From the NCBI RefSeq assembly GCF_900111765.1, contig NZ_FOIB01000008.1, forward strand, positions 124,001 through 188,000: 64,000 nucleotides of DNA, read 5' to 3'. The notes under the pieces are model-generated. The model ran no database searches and had not been told where the DNA came from. It saw nothing but the letters and a program-made list of their open reading frames with translations. Made by a program: the position numbers and the translations under genes. Position 1 is the first letter of the stretch. The number at the start of each line of letters is the position of its first letter. Shown here in pieces: positions 62,811 through 64,000 of this stretch. This stretch comes from Myxococcus fulvus (lineage in GTDB: Bacteria; Myxococcota; Myxococcia; Myxococcales; Myxococcaceae).

Positions 62811-63029
62811 ATGAGCATCTCTGCCAACTTCAACGCCGCTGCGAGCAGCATCCTGGCCGGTTCCAAGGCCTCCAACGACATGATCGCGGCGGCCCCGAAG
62901 GATCAGCAGCCGTTCCTCCGCGCGCAGGAGCAGATGCAGCGCGAGGCCAAGCTGGTGGAGCTCATCTCCAACTCGATGAAGAAGATCGAGCAGATGCAGA
63001 GCGCCATCGTCGGCAACATGCGCGGCTAG
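62811..63029 (+). CDS. Candidate T3S needle protein (SctF-like)
   Basis: 72 residues, within the size range of needle subunits (about 70-90). AGGAGAACGTCC precedes the ATG. The last 45 residues line up without gaps to the end of Salmonella PrgI (recalled from memory): A, P and D of the turn (APKD against KPSD), then Gln, Ser, Asn, Lys, Ala, Ile, Asn and the near-terminal Arg, about 12 identities in 45. The layout is helix, Pro turn, helix, as in needle proteins. The gene has its own sigma-28-like promoter and a strong hairpin behind it, as expected of a highly expressed filament subunit. No search was possible. Confidence 0.65.
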   Translation: MSISANFNAAASSILAGSKASNDMIAAAPKDQQPFLRAQEQMQREAKLVELISNSMKKIEQMQSAIVGNMRG

Positions 63030-63057
63030 TCGTAGCCCGCAGCCTGCAGCACCCTGG

Positions 63058-63088
63058 CCTCGCAACAGCTCTCCGAGCTGCTGCGGGG
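63058..63088 (+). terminator. Strong hairpin after the needle candidate
   Basis: CCTCGCAACAGCTC (63058-63071) pairs with GAGCTGCTGCGGGG (63075-63088), 13 of 14 positions, loop TCC, followed by TTCATTTT. It makes the needle candidate a separate transcript. Confidence 0.7.
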
Positions 63089-63148
63089 CCGGTTCATTTT
63101 CGGGCCGGTTGCTTTCGGGCTGGGTTGGACAAGGCCCCACGCCTGTCC

Positions 63149-63174
63149 GAAACTTTCCACCCCCACCCCGCGAA
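63149..63174 (+). promoter_or_regulatory. Weak sigma-28-type promoter before the next gene
   Basis: GAAACTTT (63149-63156), 10 bases, CCCGCGAA (63167-63174). The -35 is almost the same as at 62719, while the -10 is only 5 of 8. A shared ATCTTTTTG follows both sites (62745-62753 and 63188-63196 area). Confidence 0.4.
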
Positions 63175-63206
63175 AATCCCTTCAACCCATCTTTTTGGAG
63201 AAACCC

Positions 63207-63662
63207 ATGGTCGCTCCTGTCAACGGCGGTTCCCGCTCCATCCCCTCGCAGAAGACCGCGTCGGAGTCCACGACCCAGACCCCGTCGGATCCGGCCGCGG
63301 AGCGGGCCAAGCAGAAGTCCACCATGGACGGCATCCGCAAGAAGGACGAGACCAAGCTGACCGGGGGAGATCGCGAGAACTACGCGAACGCCAAGGGCAC
63401 GGACCTGCTGCTCGAGAACAAGCCGTTCCTCGGCTTCTTCCCCGACTCCGTGTCGGAGACCATCGCCAAGAAGATGGATGAGGACGTCGCCAGCTACCTG
63501 AAGCAGCATCCGGATGCGTCCCTGAAGGACATCGACAGCCACATCGGCGAGCGCTTCAAGACGCACATGTTCAGCGCCGTGGTCGCCCAGAAGGGCGTGG
63601 ACATGGCCATCGCGAACCTCAAGAAGCAGCTGCAGAAGATCCGCGACGGCTTCGACGACTAG
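63207..63662 (+). CDS. Possible T3S substrate or accessory protein, 151 residues
   Basis: Start ATG 63207 (GGAG upstream). A Ser/Thr/Gln-rich polar N-terminus of about 40 residues, typical of T3S secretion signals. Then a mainly helical, charged body (DRENYANAKGTDLLLENKPF, SETIAKKMDEDVASYLKQHP) and a C-terminal amphipathic helix (GVDMAIANLKKQLQKIRDGF). No family recognised. It follows the needle candidate and its own weak sigma-28-like site; it could be a secreted early substrate, tip protein or regulator. Confidence 0.6.
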   Translation: MVAPVNGGSRSIPSQKTASESTTQTPSDPAAERAKQKSTMDGIRKKDETKLTGGDRENYANAKGTDLLLENKPFLGFFPDSVSETIAKKMDEDVASYLKQHPDASLKDIDSHIGERFKTHMFSAVVAQKGVDMAIANLKKQLQKIRDGFDD

Positions 63663-63750
63663 TGCGGTCGGCGCCTCTTGACTGGTGGGCCTGCTGGAGG
63701 CGGGCTAGACTCCAGGCCGCCTCCATGTTCCGCCCCGGGAATGAGTCCAG

Positions 63751-64000
63751 ATGACGACGACCCAAGCCAAGGCGCCGGTCTCCGAGAATGATGTGAAGCC
63801 GTTGTCCGGCCCGGCGCTGCTGGAGCGGGCCACGCAGGGCTTCGACCTGTTCCAGGAAGGACGCTTCCAGGAGTCGCTGGCCCTCTTCGAGGAGCTGGCC
63901 GGCATGGATGGCTCGGAGGCGTACTTCCAGACCGCCCTCGGCGCCTGCCACCTGGCGCTGGAGAACCTGGACCAGGCGGAGGCCTACTTCAACCGGGCCA
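63751..64000 (+). CDS. TPR protein, partial (3' end outside window)
   Basis: The first 83 codons are visible. A polar N-terminus (about 20 residues) leads into TPR helices: LLERATQGFDLFQEGRFQES, LALFEELAGMDGSEAYFQTA, LGACHLALENLDQAEAYFNR. The pattern resembles the SycD-like gene at 61475, so it is probably another T3S chaperone. The cluster evidently continues to the right. Confidence 0.75.
   Translation, partial: MTTTQAKAPVSENDVKPLSGPALLERATQGFDLFQEGRFQESLALFEELAGMDGSEAYFQTALGACHLALENLDQAEAYFNRA

Noticed and set aside
63668-63708. TTGACT ... TAGACT promoter before the last TPR gene
   Set aside because: The spacer is 22 bases, too long for a standard promoter.

Overview
The window is high-GC DNA (roughly 68-70% by eye) with G/C-rich third codon positions, many lipoproteins and secreted beta-propeller or beta-helix proteins, and a non-flagellar type III secretion (T3S) cluster of a kind known from myxobacteria. 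It is best read as chromosomal DNA of a predatory myxobacterium (Myxococcaceae: Myxococcus, Corallococcus or a relative). No tRNA, rRNA, insertion sequence, prophage or CRISPR array was seen.

Left part (1-15.5 kb), mostly single housekeeping and hypothetical genes: a cut-off lipoprotein gene; an Uup-type ABC-F ATPase; an elongation factor G of the mitochondrial/spirochete-like type with its own terminator; a SnoaL-like protein; a soluble transhydrogenase (sthA); a two-domain secreted alpha/beta hydrolase; a secreted beta-helix protein; an RsuA/RluB-type pseudouridine synthase; an ABHD18-like hydrolase; a UPF0060 membrane protein; a DUF1028 protein; and TrmJ.

Middle part (15.8-44.6 kb), cell envelope and secreted proteins: a thioester alpha-2-macroglobulin lipoprotein coupled to penicillin-binding protein 1C; a CotH-kinase lipoprotein; two tandem paralogous lipoproteins; a 1183-residue metallopeptidase/propeller/barrel protein; an LVIVD-repeat lipoprotein; a secreted protein with an 18-residue tandem repeat; and a six-gene minus-strand operon (GbsR/MarR regulator, ABC ATPase, two FtsX-like permeases, LolA-like protein, outer-membrane barrel). 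A perfect palindrome overlaps that operon's predicted promoter.

Right part (44.9-64 kb, continuing past the edge), a T3S gene cluster with strongly flagellar features. In order: a protein with a needle-like C-terminus, a TPR protein, a small FlgM-like candidate, a FliA-type sigma factor, sctI, sctJ, a FliG-like protein in the sctK position, sctL, sctN, sctO, sctP, sctQ, a FliO-like protein, sctR, sctS, sctT, sctU, a free-standing FlhB/SctU C-terminal domain, an unknown, a SycD-like chaperone, an unknown, a 72-residue needle candidate, a possible substrate, and another TPR protein. Three sites matching a sigma-28-type promoter (GMAACTKN, 10-11 bases, then NMCG....) precede the needle-like gene, the needle candidate and the next gene. 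This suggests that the cluster carries its own flagellum-style sigma/anti-sigma switch. The secretin, SctD, SctV/FlhA and translocators are not in the window and may lie beyond the right edge or be absent.
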